Part shown: positions 16,935 to 25,772 of the stretch, one piece after another
How positions within the stretch are numbered: position 1 is the first letter of the stretch
Layout of the letters: every line of letters starts with the position of its first letter
Assembly (NCBI RefSeq): GCF_000022205.1
Contig: NC_012029.1
Location: forward strand, 1,364,001 to 1,428,000
Origin: Halorubrum lacusprofundi ATCC 49239
Lineage (GTDB): Archaea > Halobacteriota > Halobacteria > Halobacteriales > Haloferacaceae
Direction: 5' to 3'
DNA length: 64,000 nt
Translations under genes and position numbers: made by a program
Notes under the pieces: generated by a model
What the model was told of the DNA's origin: nothing
The model's input: the letters and a program-made list of their open reading frames with translations, nothing else
Databases searched by the model: none

Positions 16935-17456
16935 CTACTCCGCGTAGATCGTGTCGCAGGTCGGCTCCAGTCCCACCCCACCGTCGGGGAGGAGGTACAC
17001 GTCGACGCCGCCCGCCGATCGGGTTCCCTGCTCCTCGCAGTTCGGGTTCGGCCACTCGCGCTCGATCGGATCGCGGTCGTCGACCGTCACGACGACCGCC
17101 GTCGGCGTCCCGGTGAACGGCTCGGTCCCCTCTCGGACGCGGTCGCCGTCGATCTCGAAGGTCCGGCGGTACAGTGCGTCGGCGTCGGCGTTCTCGATCC
17201 GGACTGAGAGCGTGTGGGCGGTGTCTCGGCGGTTATAAATCTCGACCTCGTGCGCGAGTTCTTCCGAGCCGGGGAGATCCGCGCAGCCAGCAAACCCGCT
17301 CGCCGCGGCGGCACACACCGTGCCGAGGAGGGATCGACGGGACTGGCCAGACGGGGATCGACGGGACTGAGACTGGCCAGACGGGGATCGACGGGACTGA
17401 GACTGGCCAGACAGCGATCGATGGGACAGCGAACGGGGAGCCGGATTCGGGGACAT
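16935..17456 (-). CDS. Tat-exported lipoprotein, unknown
   Basis: The 173-residue protein is read from ATG 17456. After a repeated Ser/Arg/Gln-rich N-terminus comes a twin-arginine signal SRRSLLGTVCAAAASGFAGC. The cysteine of FAGC is the probable lipobox residue, at about 58. The mature part (EVEIYNRRDTAHTLSVRIEN) is a beta-sandwich-like domain with two further cysteines, NCEEQG and TCDTIYAE. It is expected to be lipid-anchored outside the cell membrane. An unusually long n-region of repeats precedes the Tat motif. A downstream start is possible. Confidence 0.75.
   Translation of the reverse strand: MSPNPAPRSLSHRSLSGQSQSRRSPSGQSQSRRSPSGQSRRSLLGTVCAAAASGFAGCADLPGSEELAHEVEIYNRRDTAHTLSVRIENADADALYRRTFEIDGDRVREGTEPFTGTPTAVVVTVDDRDPIEREWPNPNCEEQGTRSAGGVDVYLLPDGGVGLEPTCDTIYAE
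17341..17430. repeat. 30-bp tandem repeats in a lipoprotein signal region
   Basis: Two identical 30-base units beginning GACTGGCCAGACGGGGATCG lie at 17341-17370 and 17371-17400, and a diverged third at 17401-17430. A partial unit is visible just before 17341. The period is in frame, so the lipoprotein gene on the reverse strand gains copies of a ten-residue RRSPSGQSQS-like block in front of its Tat motif. Confidence 0.9.
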
Positions 17457-17527
17457 ACGCAGGCGGTGCGCGCGGCTCCGTAATACTGGTTGCGGTCCAA
17501 AAAAATCCGACTGCGGGCAGTGAGCGT

Positions 17528-19474
17528 TCAGTCGTCGGCGGGGGCTGCGGAGTCGCCGGCGGAGACACCGGTACCGGGGCCGATGTCGATGCCGAGCGCC
17601 TCGAGCTTCTCGTCCGGGACGACGCCGTCGACCCAGCCGCGGGTCTCGTAGTACTCCGCCTTCATCTCGTCGAGCTCTGCGAGCTCGCCCTCGCTGGCGC
17701 CCGTGCCGGGGATGGCGTCCGGGTGCCCGTCGATGAAGCGGTTCGGCAGCGTGTCGTCCGCGCCGTCGAAGCCGACGAGGTTGTTGTAGTAGCGTTCGAG
17801 GTTGTACACGCGCTCGCCGGCCTCGAACAGCTCGTCCTCGGTGACGTCGCGACCGGTCATGCCGTTGTACTGGAGCACGTACTCTTCGATCCCCTCCGCG
17901 AACGCGCTGAACTTGCAGATGTCGAAGGAGTCGGAGACGGCGTGTAGGTTCTGGAAGGTGGCGGTGAGCTCGCCCTTACCCTCCCACTCGTACGGATCGA
18001 CCTTCTCCGGAATGCCGAGGATCTCGGCGGCCGGCGTGTAGCCGCGCAGGTGGCAGGCACCGCGGTTGGAGGTCGCGTACGCGATCCCCATGCCCTTCAT
18101 GCAGCGCGGGTCGTAGGCGGCCATCGTCTGGCCCTTCACGGAGAGCTTGTTGCCGTGAGCATCCTTCGCGTCGGCGATGCGCTCGGGCCCTTCCGCGAGG
18201 AGGTCGCCGAGGTCCGACGATCGGTGACCGATCTCCTCGATGAGGTCGATCATCGTCTCGGAGTCGCCCCAGTCGAGGTGGCCGACGCCGTCGAGTTTGC
18301 CTTCTTCGCTCATCTCCATCGCCATCGCCATCATGTTGCCGGCCTCGATGGTGTCGATGCCGAGGTCGTTACAGCGCTGGAGCATCAGCGCGATCTCGTC
18401 GCGGTCGGAGTGCCCGGAGTTCGGGCCGAGCGCCCACGCGGACTCGTACTCGTACGACTCCGTGCGGACGTTCATCTCATCGCCCTTGTGGGTGACGTCG
18501 ACCTCGACCTCTTTCTTACACGCGACCGGACAGGAGTGACACGTCGGCTCGTCGACGAGGATGTTCTCGCGGACGTTCTCGCCGGAGACGCGCTCGGCGT
18601 CAGTGTCGACGCCCTCCGCGTCGCGGTACGCCTCCGTCGAGGTGTACTTCGCGTTCTTCGCCGGGAGCCCATCCATTTCCTCGGTCGCGTTCATCAGGAC
18701 GTTGGTACCGTACATCGAGAGCCCACCCTCGTTGGGCGCGGTCACGTCGGACTCGCGAATGACCTCCATCGCCTGCTGGTAGCCCTCCTGGAACGTCTCC
18801 GGATCGGCGGGCTTCGGCATGTCGGTGCCGCTCTTCACGACGACCGCCTTCACGTTCTTCGAGCCCATCACGGCACCCGTGCCGCCGCGGCCCGACGCGC
18901 GGTCGTCTTCGTTGATGACGCAGCCGTAGCGAACCTCGTTCTCGCCTCCCTGTCCGATCGCCATCACGGAGACGTTTCGACCGACCTTCCCGTCGACCTC
19001 TTCACCGATCTGGTCGATCGTGTCGTGGACGCCCTGCCCCCAGAGGTGGGAGGCGTCGCGTACCTCGACGTCGCCGTCCTCGACGAGCAGATACACCGGC
19101 TCGTCGCTCTCGCCGTCCAGCAGGAGTCCGTCGAGCCCGGCCCATTTGAGCCGTGCTCCGGACCAGCCGCCGTGGTGCGAATCGGTGACCGTCCCCGTCA
19201 GCGGTGACTTCGTCACCAGCGCGATCCGACCGCTCATCACGGTCTGGGTCCCCGTGAGGGGGCCCGTCATGAACGCGAGTCGGTTGTCCGGCCCCAGCGG
19301 ATCGACGTCCGGGCCGGCGTCGAAGACGTACTTGACGCCAAGCCCGCGCGCGCCGATGTACTTCTCCGCGTCCTCCTCGTCGATTCCTCGGTAGTCGACC
19401 GCTCCGTCCCCGAGATCGACCTGTGCAACTCGGTCTCTGTAGCCACCCATTTCAGTCATGTAATGCTCGTTCAT
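17528..19474 (-). CDS. aldehyde ferredoxin oxidoreductase family (tungsten/molybdopterin) protein
   Basis: The 648-residue protein starts at ATG 19474; ATG 19459 (MTEMGGYRD) is an alternative. The N-terminal domain has YIGARGLGVKY, FMTGPLTGT and SPLTGTVTDSHHGG. The iron-sulfur ligands are CHSCPVACKKE (about residue 310) and a late cysteine in DICKFSAF (about residue 520). The family oxidises aldehydes to acids with a tungsten bis-pterin cofactor, passing electrons to ferredoxin. The substrate is not determined. The length and cysteine pattern are normal. A small acidic C-terminal tail is the only extension. Confidence 0.93.
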   Translation of the reverse strand: MNEHYMTEMGGYRDRVAQVDLGDGAVDYRGIDEEDAEKYIGARGLGVKYVFDAGPDVDPLGPDNRLAFMTGPLTGTQTVMSGRIALVTKSPLTGTVTDSHHGGWSGARLKWAGLDGLLLDGESDEPVYLLVEDGDVEVRDASHLWGQGVHDTIDQIGEEVDGKVGRNVSVMAIGQGGENEVRYGCVINEDDRASGRGGTGAVMGSKNVKAVVVKSGTDMPKPADPETFQEGYQQAMEVIRESDVTAPNEGGLSMYGTNVLMNATEEMDGLPAKNAKYTSTEAYRDAEGVDTDAERVSGENVRENILVDEPTCHSCPVACKKEVEVDVTHKGDEMNVRTESYEYESAWALGPNSGHSDRDEIALMLQRCNDLGIDTIEAGNMMAMAMEMSEEGKLDGVGHLDWGDSETMIDLIEEIGHRSSDLGDLLAEGPERIADAKDAHGNKLSVKGQTMAAYDPRCMKGMGIAYATSNRGACHLRGYTPAAEILGIPEKVDPYEWEGKGELTATFQNLHAVSDSFDICKFSAFAEGIEEYVLQYNGMTGRDVTEDELFEAGERVYNLERYYNNLVGFDGADDTLPNRFIDGHPDAIPGTGASEGELAELDEMKAEYYETRGWVDGVVPDEKLEALGIDIGPGTGVSAGDSAAPADD

Positions 19475-19699
19475 TATAGAGGGACCACAGTGTGTTAGTT
19501 GTTCACCTCTTCGCGAAACAAGTATCGGTTACATTGACGACCGGCGGTCGCCGTCACGATATATAAGCGGCGGGAGTGAAAATCCGGGCAAAAATAGCCG
19601 ACACGACGGTGTTCGCATGACGTTCGAACGCCTGAACCGGCGGCCGTACTGCCGAGCGGTTTCGGTGCGGCAGGACGTGAGCCCCGACGTGCTCGCTTC
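19475..19699. promoter_or_regulatory. divergent promoter region of AOR gene and VanZ remnant
   Basis: No gene is seen in this stretch. A TATA-like ATATATAAGCGG lies at about 19559, near the middle of the region. The sequence immediately before the AOR start (ATTATAGAGG) is A+T-rich. Confidence 0.4.
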
Positions 19700-20250
19700 G
19701 TGACCGATAACTTTGCGGGCCGTGAACAGGCGTGTGTGATCGGGACCGACCGCGAAGCCGACCGCGACGACCACGCCGATCGAAGCGATCGTGTCGATCG
19801 GAGCGGCCGGTGGAACGGCGTCGCCGCGTTCGCGCTCGCGCTCCTCGTCGCGTCGCTGATCCCGGTGTCGTGGGTCGTCTCCGATGGTACCGGTGGCAAA
19901 CGCGTCGGCGGCACAAGCGACACGGGTGGCGGCACAGGCGTCGAGATCGTCGACGCGCTCCCCCTCGACGTCGGGCTCACCGACCCCTCCACCTCGTCGG
20001 CTACGCGATTCTGGCAGTCCTCGCGAGCCGCGTGATCGGTCGAGGCCGACGGGGGCTCTTCCTCGCCGTCGGCGCGGCGGTCGCATTCGGGTTCGGGATC
20101 GAACTTCTGCAGGCGCCGATCCCGTGGCGGTCGTTCGCGTGGAGCGACGCCGCGGTCAACGCGATCGGGGCGGTCGTCGGTCTAGTCGCCGTCGTCGCGG
20201 TCAACGCGATCGGGGCGATCGTTGCGACCGCCGAGCGCCGCCCACGATGA
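19700..20250 (+). pseudogene. VanZ family protein, frameshifted
   Basis: From GTG 19700 the frame gives a charged N-terminus, a membrane helix (AAFALALLVASLIPVSWVV) and VEIVDALPLDVGLTDP. It then loses sense. The +2 frame continues as LVGYAILAVLASRVIGRG, VAFGFGIELLQAPIPWRS and WSDAAVNAIGAVVG, the VanZ core. One T missing at about 19987 (CCCTCCACC for CCCTTCCACC) restores TDPFHLVGY. VanZ-like proteins are small membrane proteins of uncertain role. Either a pseudogene or a base-calling error. Confidence 0.85.
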
Positions 20251-20287
20251 CGACACGGCTTTACGCGCTCGGCCGCTTTTTCCGGTA

Positions 20288-21382
20288 ATGAGCACGCCGA
20301 GCCCCGACGCGTACGAGCAGGGGCGCGGGATGGACGCGCACAACGCCGTGATGCGCGACATCCGCGCCGAGCGCTCGGAGACGTACGACCCGACCCAGCC
20401 CACCCGGGTGTGGATCGACGAGGACAACACGCCCGACGGGGTGGTGAACTCGCTCACGATCATCCTCAACACCGGCGGGTGCCGCTGGGCCCGCGCCGGC
20501 GGCTGCACGATGTGCGGCTACGTCGCCGAGTCCGTGGAGGGCGGCAGCGTCGCCCACGAGGACCTGATGAACCAGATCGAGGTCTGTCTCGATCACGAGA
20601 CCGAGAACGCGGATGCCCCCGCCGAGCTGATCAAGATCTACACCTCCGGCTCGTTCCTCGACGAGAGGGAGGTTCCCGCGGAGACCCGGCAAGCGATCGC
20701 GGAGACGTTCGCGGACCGGAACCGGATCGTCGTCGAGTCGCTGCCGGACTTCGTGAGTCAGGAGAAGATCGGCGACTTCGCCGACCACGGGATCGCGACC
20801 GACGTGGCGGTCGGGCTGGAGACCGCGACCGACCGCGTCCGCCACGACTGCGTGAACAAGTACTTCGACTTTTCCGACTTCGAGGACGCCTGCGCGGAGG
20901 CGGCCGCGGCCGACGACACCTTCGACGCCGACGTGGGGATCAAGGCGTACCTCCTGATGAAGCCGCCCTTCCTCGCGGAGCCCGAAGCCGCCGCCGACAT
21001 GATCGACTCCATCCGTCGGTGTGGCGACGTGGACGGGTGTCACACCGTCTCGATGAACCCGACGAACGTCCAGCGCTACACGATGGTCGACGAGCTGTTC
21101 TTCAAGGGCGGCTACCGCCCGCCGTGGCTCTGGTCGGTCGCGCACGTCCTCAAAGAAACCGCCGATGTCGACGCCATCGTCGTCTCCGACCCGGTCGGGC
21201 ACGGCTCCGATCGCGGCGCGCACAACTGCGGCGAGTGCGATGACCGCGTCCAGACCGCGATCAAGGATTTCGACAAGCGACAGGATCCGAGCGTCTTCGA
21301 GCAGGTGTCCTGCGAGTGCGAGGCGACGTGGGAGCTAGTGATGGACGAGGAGACGAGCTACAACATGCCGCTCGCTCGATAG
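20288..21382 (+). CDS. raSEA: archaeosine biosynthesis radical SAM protein RaSEA
   Basis: The 364-residue protein starts at ATG 20288. The cluster-binding cysteines are seen in TGGCRWARAGGCTMCGY (about residues 64-76), the wider spacing typical of this family, followed by YTSGSFLDEREV, GLETATDRVR and KPPFLAEPEA. With ArcS, RaSEA converts the lysine-preQ0 adduct to archaeosine at position 15 of archaeal tRNA by radical chemistry. The C-terminal part has further cysteines (HNCGECDDR and SCECEATWEL). No ArcS gene is in the window. Confidence 0.9.
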   Translation: MSTPSPDAYEQGRGMDAHNAVMRDIRAERSETYDPTQPTRVWIDEDNTPDGVVNSLTIILNTGGCRWARAGGCTMCGYVAESVEGGSVAHEDLMNQIEVCLDHETENADAPAELIKIYTSGSFLDEREVPAETRQAIAETFADRNRIVVESLPDFVSQEKIGDFADHGIATDVAVGLETATDRVRHDCVNKYFDFSDFEDACAEAAAADDTFDADVGIKAYLLMKPPFLAEPEAAADMIDSIRRCGDVDGCHTVSMNPTNVQRYTMVDELFFKGGYRPPWLWSVAHVLKETADVDAIVVSDPVGHGSDRGAHNCGECDDRVQTAIKDFDKRQDPSVFEQVSCECEATWELVMDEETSYNMPLAR

Positions 21383-21554
21383 GAACGTCCGGAACTGGAG
21401 CGATCGAGGCCGGTAGCGATCAGGTTGTTCCAGAATATCGAAACGCTTGATCTGTTCTCACCCGATTTTTAAACGATATATCCGTGCCAATGCGGATCAT
21501 ACCGAACGATCAGGTCGAAAAAGACCCTTATACCTCCGGATACTGAGAGGAGGT

Positions 21555-21755
21555 ATGAACGCAGACGCCAGCGGTCCCCGGTCCTCCCGCGGGAAGTCGG
21601 TCCTGTTCTGTGCGCAGTGCAGCTTCGAGAACCCCGTCTCCGAGGGGTGGCTCGTCGTCAGCGACGGCAGCGAGCGCACCATCGTTTGCCCCGAGTGCGG
21701 TCACGTCGCCGACCACCGGACGGAGCGATCGGCGCCGGCGCCGCGGGCGGACTGA
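21555..21755 (+). CDS. small CxxC...CxxC zinc-ribbon protein
   Basis: The 66-residue protein starts at ATG 21555, preceded by a good AGGAGG ribosome site. SVLFCAQCSFENPVSEGW and TIVCPECGHVAD supply four cysteines for a zinc ribbon, of the sort common in haloarchaeal small proteins (DUF8106-like). Such proteins have been linked to regulation, but no role is known here. It is convergent with the cyclo-ligase gene. Confidence 0.8.
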   Translation: MNADASGPRSSRGKSVLFCAQCSFENPVSEGWLVVSDGSERTIVCPECGHVADHRTERSAPAPRAD

Positions 21756-21786
21756 ACCGGGGCGGCCGGTTGAGCGCCGACCCGCT

Positions 21787-22671
21787 TCACTTTCTCCCCG
21801 GCGCGCGCTCGGCCAACACCGGAATCGCGGCCAGTTTGTCGTCGTCGAGCGCGTCCCAGTCGATCCCCTCCGGACGCGCGTAGGGCGTCTCGGTCCGAAT
21901 CGTTCGCTCGGGAGTCACTACCAAGTCGAGCGGCACGTCGTGAGCGTCGGGCGCGGGAAGCTCGGCGGGATCCGCGATCGGCGACTCAGGCCCGTCGAGG
22001 ACCGACAGCTCGTGGACCGTGGTCGCGACAGTGGTCGCGCCGTCGTCGGGCTTCGCCCGACTGTCACCGGGCGAAGCCCGGTTGCCCGAGGGACTCTGTC
22101 CCTCGCTGCCAGAGGCGCTTTGCGCCTCTCTGTCGACGGCGCCGAGTTCGCTGAGTACGCCCCACTCGAGGTCGCTGTACCCCTCACCCTTCCCGATTCG
22201 GGCGCCGTCGGTCGTGACGCCCACGGAGCCGGCGACCACGAGGTCGACGTGCGGCACGTCCTCGGGAGCGACGGGCGTGCCGTGCGTCGAGATGCCCGAG
22301 ACGGTGGTGGCGTCGTCGACGGTCGGGCCGTCGGCGTCGACATCGGCGGATTCGGAGTCGACGGACCCGACGTCGACGAGATCGGCGGGGTCGATCCGGA
22401 GGAACGGGTCGGCGTCGCGGAGCCGCGGCTGCGCGACGTACACCGTTTTTCCGTCCCTGAGCGCGGCGCGTCGCACGGGGAGCTGCGGCGCGTCCGGATT
22501 GCACTTCAGCGTCGACGCCGACGCCCACGCGTCGGTGTCAGTTAGGCGGTCGCACGCCGCGTCGGCGCCCGCGAAGTTCGGGATTCGGTCGTGGGGTGGG
22601 AACGGAAACCGGGCCTCGCCGCGCTCCTCGAACGCGTCCCAGACGGTCTCGCGGACGGCCTGTTTGTCCAT
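21787..22671 (-). CDS. 5-formyltetrahydrofolate cyclo-ligase family protein
   Basis: The 294-residue protein starts at ATG 22671. N-terminal RETVWDAFEERGEARFPFPP, VRRAALRDGKTVYVAQPRLR and the GKGEGYSDLEWGVL loop identify the family. It converts 5-formyl-THF to methenyl-THF with ATP and retunes the one-carbon pool. A Ser/Asp-rich insert at about residues 180-210 (DREAQSASGSEGQSPSGNR) comes from an in-frame array of hairpin-forming repeats at 22045-22129. The family core resumes after it (TTVHELSVLDG). The enzyme may still work, because the insert lies in a loop. Confidence 0.88.
   Translation of the reverse strand: MDKQAVRETVWDAFEERGEARFPFPPHDRIPNFAGADAACDRLTDTDAWASASTLKCNPDAPQLPVRRAALRDGKTVYVAQPRLRDADPFLRIDPADLVDVGSVDSESADVDADGPTVDDATTVSGISTHGTPVAPEDVPHVDLVVAGSVGVTTDGARIGKGEGYSDLEWGVLSELGAVDREAQSASGSEGQSPSGNRASPGDSRAKPDDGATTVATTVHELSVLDGPESPIADPAELPAPDAHDVPLDLVVTPERTIRTETPYARPEGIDWDALDDDKLAAIPVLAERAPGRK
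22045..22129. repeat. array of four triloop hairpins inside the cyclo-ligase gene
   Basis: Four perfect inverted repeats stand in a row, each with a 3-base loop: GTCGGGC-TTC-GCCCGAC (22045-22061), ACCGGGC-GAA-GCCCGGT (22066-22082), CGAGGGAC-TCT-GTCCCTCG (22087-22105) and AGAGGCGC-TTT-GCGCCTCT (22111-22129). Spacers are 4, 4 and 5 bases. Stems are 7, 7, 8 and 8 bp. The first two share a complementary core. The reading frame stays open. This looks like a miniature palindromic repeat family rather than chance. Confidence 0.9.
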
Positions 22672-22818
22672 GCGAAAGAGACGGTCGGGGACCCCAAGTA
22701 AGCCCCGAACGCGACCCCGAGAAGAGAACGTCTCCCGTCACGGCTCGGTCCGTCCCGTCTGTCGATTGCTCGGGATCTACCGTCGCGTTTATATATCAGA
22801 TCGGTGTTGATTCGACGT

Positions 22819-23535
22819 ATGTTGGAAGACGGACTCTCGTACCCGATACGCGGCGACTGGATCGGACGGATAATCATCGGCGGCGTGTTGGGGTTCCTCT
22901 CGGTACTCCTCCTCCCGGCGTTCGTCATCGTCGGGTACCTCGTTCGCGTGCTCGAACAGACGATCGACGGCGAGGACGTGCCGCCGGAGTTCGACGACTG
23001 GGGTGACCTCCTGATGAAGGGGGTAATCGGATCGGTGATCACGATCGCGTACACGGTGATTCCGGTAGTTCTGTACGCCATCGTCGTCGCGGTCGTGGGC
23101 GGGACGAGCGGTGCGATCGGCGGCGACGCCGGCGCGTTCATCGGTGTGGTCGGCGTGCTGCTCACGCTGGCGTTTATCCCCGTGCTGTTCCTCATCTACT
23201 ACGCCGTTCCCGCCGCGCTGTCGGCGTACGCGGCCCGCGACGAGATCGGCGCCGCGTTCGACCCTGACCTGCTGAAGCCGGTGCTGTTCAGCACCGAATA
23301 CCTCGTCGCGGTACTCATGCCCATCGTCGTGGCGGTGATCACGTGGATCGCCACCGCGGTGCTGGCCGTCACCGTCGTCGGTCTCTTGCTCGTCCCCTTC
23401 GTCCAGTTCTACGGGCAGGTCGCGGTGTTCCGGATGTTCGGATCGGCGTTCGCGAGCGTGAACGACCGGATCGATTCCGGTTCGGTCCGCGGCGCCGGCG
23501 ACGTCGTCGACGACGACGCCGGTTCAGCGGTCTAA
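22819..23535 (+). CDS. DUF4013 domain membrane protein
   Basis: The 238-residue protein starts at ATG 22819. Typical DUF4013 features are the GDWIGRIIIGGVLGFLS start, GYLVRVLEQTIDGEDVPPEF with DDWGDLLMKGV, and several long hydrophobic helices to residue 205. The tail is acidic. It is an integral membrane protein of unknown function found in many archaea. The promoter stretch GCGTTTATATATCAG lies about 20 bases upstream. A T-run (CGTTTTTTTG, 23580-23589) after the stop could end the transcript. Confidence 0.88.
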   Translation: MLEDGLSYPIRGDWIGRIIIGGVLGFLSVLLLPAFVIVGYLVRVLEQTIDGEDVPPEFDDWGDLLMKGVIGSVITIAYTVIPVVLYAIVVAVVGGTSGAIGGDAGAFIGVVGVLLTLAFIPVLFLIYYAVPAALSAYAARDEIGAAFDPDLLKPVLFSTEYLVAVLMPIVVAVITWIATAVLAVTVVGLLLVPFVQFYGQVAVFRMFGSAFASVNDRIDSGSVRGAGDVVDDDAGSAV

Positions 23536-23665
23536 TCGGGTGTCCGGGAAGCGACGGCACCGACCCGGCCGTCGCTACGACGTTTTTTTGAATCGGTCAA
23601 TCCTCCGAACGCGGTTATGAACCGGTCAGTCGTCCACGTGCGCGTTCGAGAGAACGCTGGACCGC

Positions 23666-23686
23666 AACGGGGAGGTCCTCCCCGTT
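23666..23686. repeat. 21-bp near-perfect palindrome
   Basis: AACGGGGAGG-T-CCTCCCCGTT is a perfect 10-base inverted repeat around one central base. It lies in the convergent gap between the DUF4013 and nhaC genes. It could be a terminator stem (no T-run follows) or a protein-binding site. Confidence 0.6.
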
Positions 23687-23739
23687 TGGGCCGCACGACC
23701 TCGTCGACGGTCTGCCGCACGCTCGGGTCGACCGCAGGC

Positions 23740-25365
23740 TCAGTCGTCGTCGGTGGCCGACCGGTTTCCGACTCGAACCGTGCGGGTCGCCTCCACGTCC
23801 TTCCGGTTCGCGTCGAACTCGGAGAGTACGTACACCAGACCGCCGAGCATCACCACGCCAACCGGGAGCAGCACCAGCGGCGTTATCCGGGTGGCGCCCC
23901 ACACCGTCAGCAGCGAAGCGGCCACCACCAGCACCGTCGTGGCGTAGTACATCTGGGTGCGGACGTGATCGATGTGGTCGGCACCGGTGAACGTCGACGA
24001 GAGGATCGTCGTGTCGGAGATGGGTGAGCAGTGGTCACCGAAGATGGCGCCGCTGAACACGGTCCCGATCGCGACGGGGAGCAGTGCCGGCGTGGCGCCG
24101 CCAACGCTCCACGCCAGCGGGACCGCGATCGGCGTGACGATCGCCATCGTTCCCCAAGAGGTGCCCGTCGAGAACGCGATGAACGCGGACGCCACCAGCA
24201 CGACGACCGGGAGCAGCGTCGGCGTCACGAAGTTCTCCGCGATGTTCGTGACGTAGATACCCGTGCCGAGCGCGGTGGTGACGGAGCCGATCGTCCACGC
24301 CATCACGAGGATCGTGAGCGCGGTGAGCATCATGCTGAAGCCGTCGATCACGGTCTCCATCGCCTCGTCGAGGTTGGCGATGCCGCTCCCGACGCCCATG
24401 ACGAGCGCGACGGCGACCATAGTGAACGTTCCCCACAGGAGCGCGTCGACGAACGCGGCGTTGCCGGCGATTTCGAACACCGACGCGCCGGGCTCCGAGC
24501 CCCCAAGTCCCGTGTAGGCCGCGCCGCCGACCACGACCGCCATCAGCGAGAGGGTCGGCACAGCGAAGTACCGGAGCTGCGGCGAGTCGGTGAGCACCTC
24601 TCCGAGGCTGTCTTCGGCGCTTTGCATCGGAATCGCCCCGTCCCGCAGGAGCTTCCCCTCCGTCGCGGAGCGGTGCTCGGCGTCGAGCATCTCGCCGAAG
24701 TCACGCCCGGAGAACACGATGATTCCGACCATCACGACCGCAAACAGGCAGTACATGTTAAACGGGATACTCTGTAAGAACAGCGCGAACGCGCCGGGAA
24801 CCTCGCCGGCCTCGACGGAGACGCCCGCGGCGCTGTACCCCTCTCGGATCATGCTCAGTTGGTACGCGACCCAACTCGAGATGCCGAACGTCGCGACGGG
24901 AGCGGCCGTCGAGTCGATCATGTACGCGAGCTTCTCGCGAGAGATCTGCACCTCGTCGGATATCTCTCGCATCGTGGTGCCGACGATCGCCGTGTTGGAG
25001 TAGTCATCGAAGAACCACAGCATGCCGAAGAGCCACGTCGCCCCGCCGACCTTCCGTTGGGTGTCGAGGCTGGAGGTCACCGTGTTGGCGATGGCGTTCG
25101 CCCCGCCGAGCCGCCAGATGAGCGCCACGCCGGCGCCGAGGAACAACACGATCAGCATGATCTTCGCGTTGAATGTGCTCTCGCCGATCGAGGAGACGAG
25201 CCAGTCCAGCGTCTGCGCCACGCCGTGGCTCGTCGTGAAGATCACGCCGCCGGACCAGATCCCCAAGAACAGCGAGAGGATCGGTTTCCGCGTCACGATC
25301 GCGAGAACGATCGCCAGAAGCGGCGGAACCAGGGAGATGGCGCCGAACGTCTCGGCTCCCGTCAT
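23740..25365 (-). CDS. NhaC-family Na+/H+ antiporter
   Basis: The 541-residue protein starts at ATG 25365. About twelve hydrophobic segments are visible. NhaC-type landmarks are LFLGIWSGGVIFT, GGATWLFGMLWFFDDYSNT, the ISREKLAYMIDSTAAPVAT loop and the GTSWGTMAIVTPIAVPLAW / GAIFGDHCSPISDTTILSST pair. It exchanges Na+ for H+ across the cell membrane, which in a halophile helps keep sodium out. Related proteins can transport amino acids, so the ion specificity is inferred. The 400-base upstream region carries its promoter. Confidence 0.9.
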   Translation of the reverse strand: MTGAETFGAISLVPPLLAIVLAIVTRKPILSLFLGIWSGGVIFTTSHGVAQTLDWLVSSIGESTFNAKIMLIVLFLGAGVALIWRLGGANAIANTVTSSLDTQRKVGGATWLFGMLWFFDDYSNTAIVGTTMREISDEVQISREKLAYMIDSTAAPVATFGISSWVAYQLSMIREGYSAAGVSVEAGEVPGAFALFLQSIPFNMYCLFAVVMVGIIVFSGRDFGEMLDAEHRSATEGKLLRDGAIPMQSAEDSLGEVLTDSPQLRYFAVPTLSLMAVVVGGAAYTGLGGSEPGASVFEIAGNAAFVDALLWGTFTMVAVALVMGVGSGIANLDEAMETVIDGFSMMLTALTILVMAWTIGSVTTALGTGIYVTNIAENFVTPTLLPVVVLVASAFIAFSTGTSWGTMAIVTPIAVPLAWSVGGATPALLPVAIGTVFSGAIFGDHCSPISDTTILSSTFTGADHIDHVRTQMYYATTVLVVAASLLTVWGATRITPLVLLPVGVVMLGGLVYVLSEFDANRKDVEATRTVRVGNRSATDDD

Positions 25366-25772
25366 GCGCCTACCCCCGAGCGATCCGGGACGGACGACGG
25401 AGACGAGCGGCCCTCGACGGACGATCGCAACCCTCGCCGCACGCGTTCCGGGGCGTCGACACGAGTTTTTGTCGGCTTCGTCGGGCCGATACGACGGTTC
25501 CGAGTCCTCGTCGGGAGAACCATGGTACAGTGACCCACACTATGCCAGAGTACATAATTATAGAGCGCCTACATAATTTACATTATACATGTTTGAGATG
25601 GGATATCCGTTTGACGTAGCGACTGGTTTGGTCCTCGACCGACAGACCAGTCGAGAATCTATTCAGCAGCGTCCACCGTCGCCGCCCGGCCGGTGCGCAT
25701 CCGCTCTCCGTCGGGAACGCATCCGAGACCGACGACGCGCCTTTTAAACCGTTCAGCCGCCCACGTACGGGT
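25366..25772. promoter_or_regulatory. A+T-rich promoter region of nhaC, with repeated TACATAATT
   Basis: No gene is seen. Between 25540 and 25592 a local A+T-rich patch contains TACATAATTA (25551-25560) and TACATAATTTA (25570-25580), 19 bases apart, then CATTATACATG. These could be regulator-binding half-sites or TATA boxes for the reverse nhaC gene, leaving a leader of about 180 bases. A CTTTTAAACC box about 30 bases before 25773 is a likely promoter of the forward EngB gene. Confidence 0.5.

Noticed and set aside
23615-23902. 95-residue reverse frame after DUF4013
   Set aside because: It overlaps the 3' end of nhaC in another frame and contains the palindrome; the composition is not protein-like.
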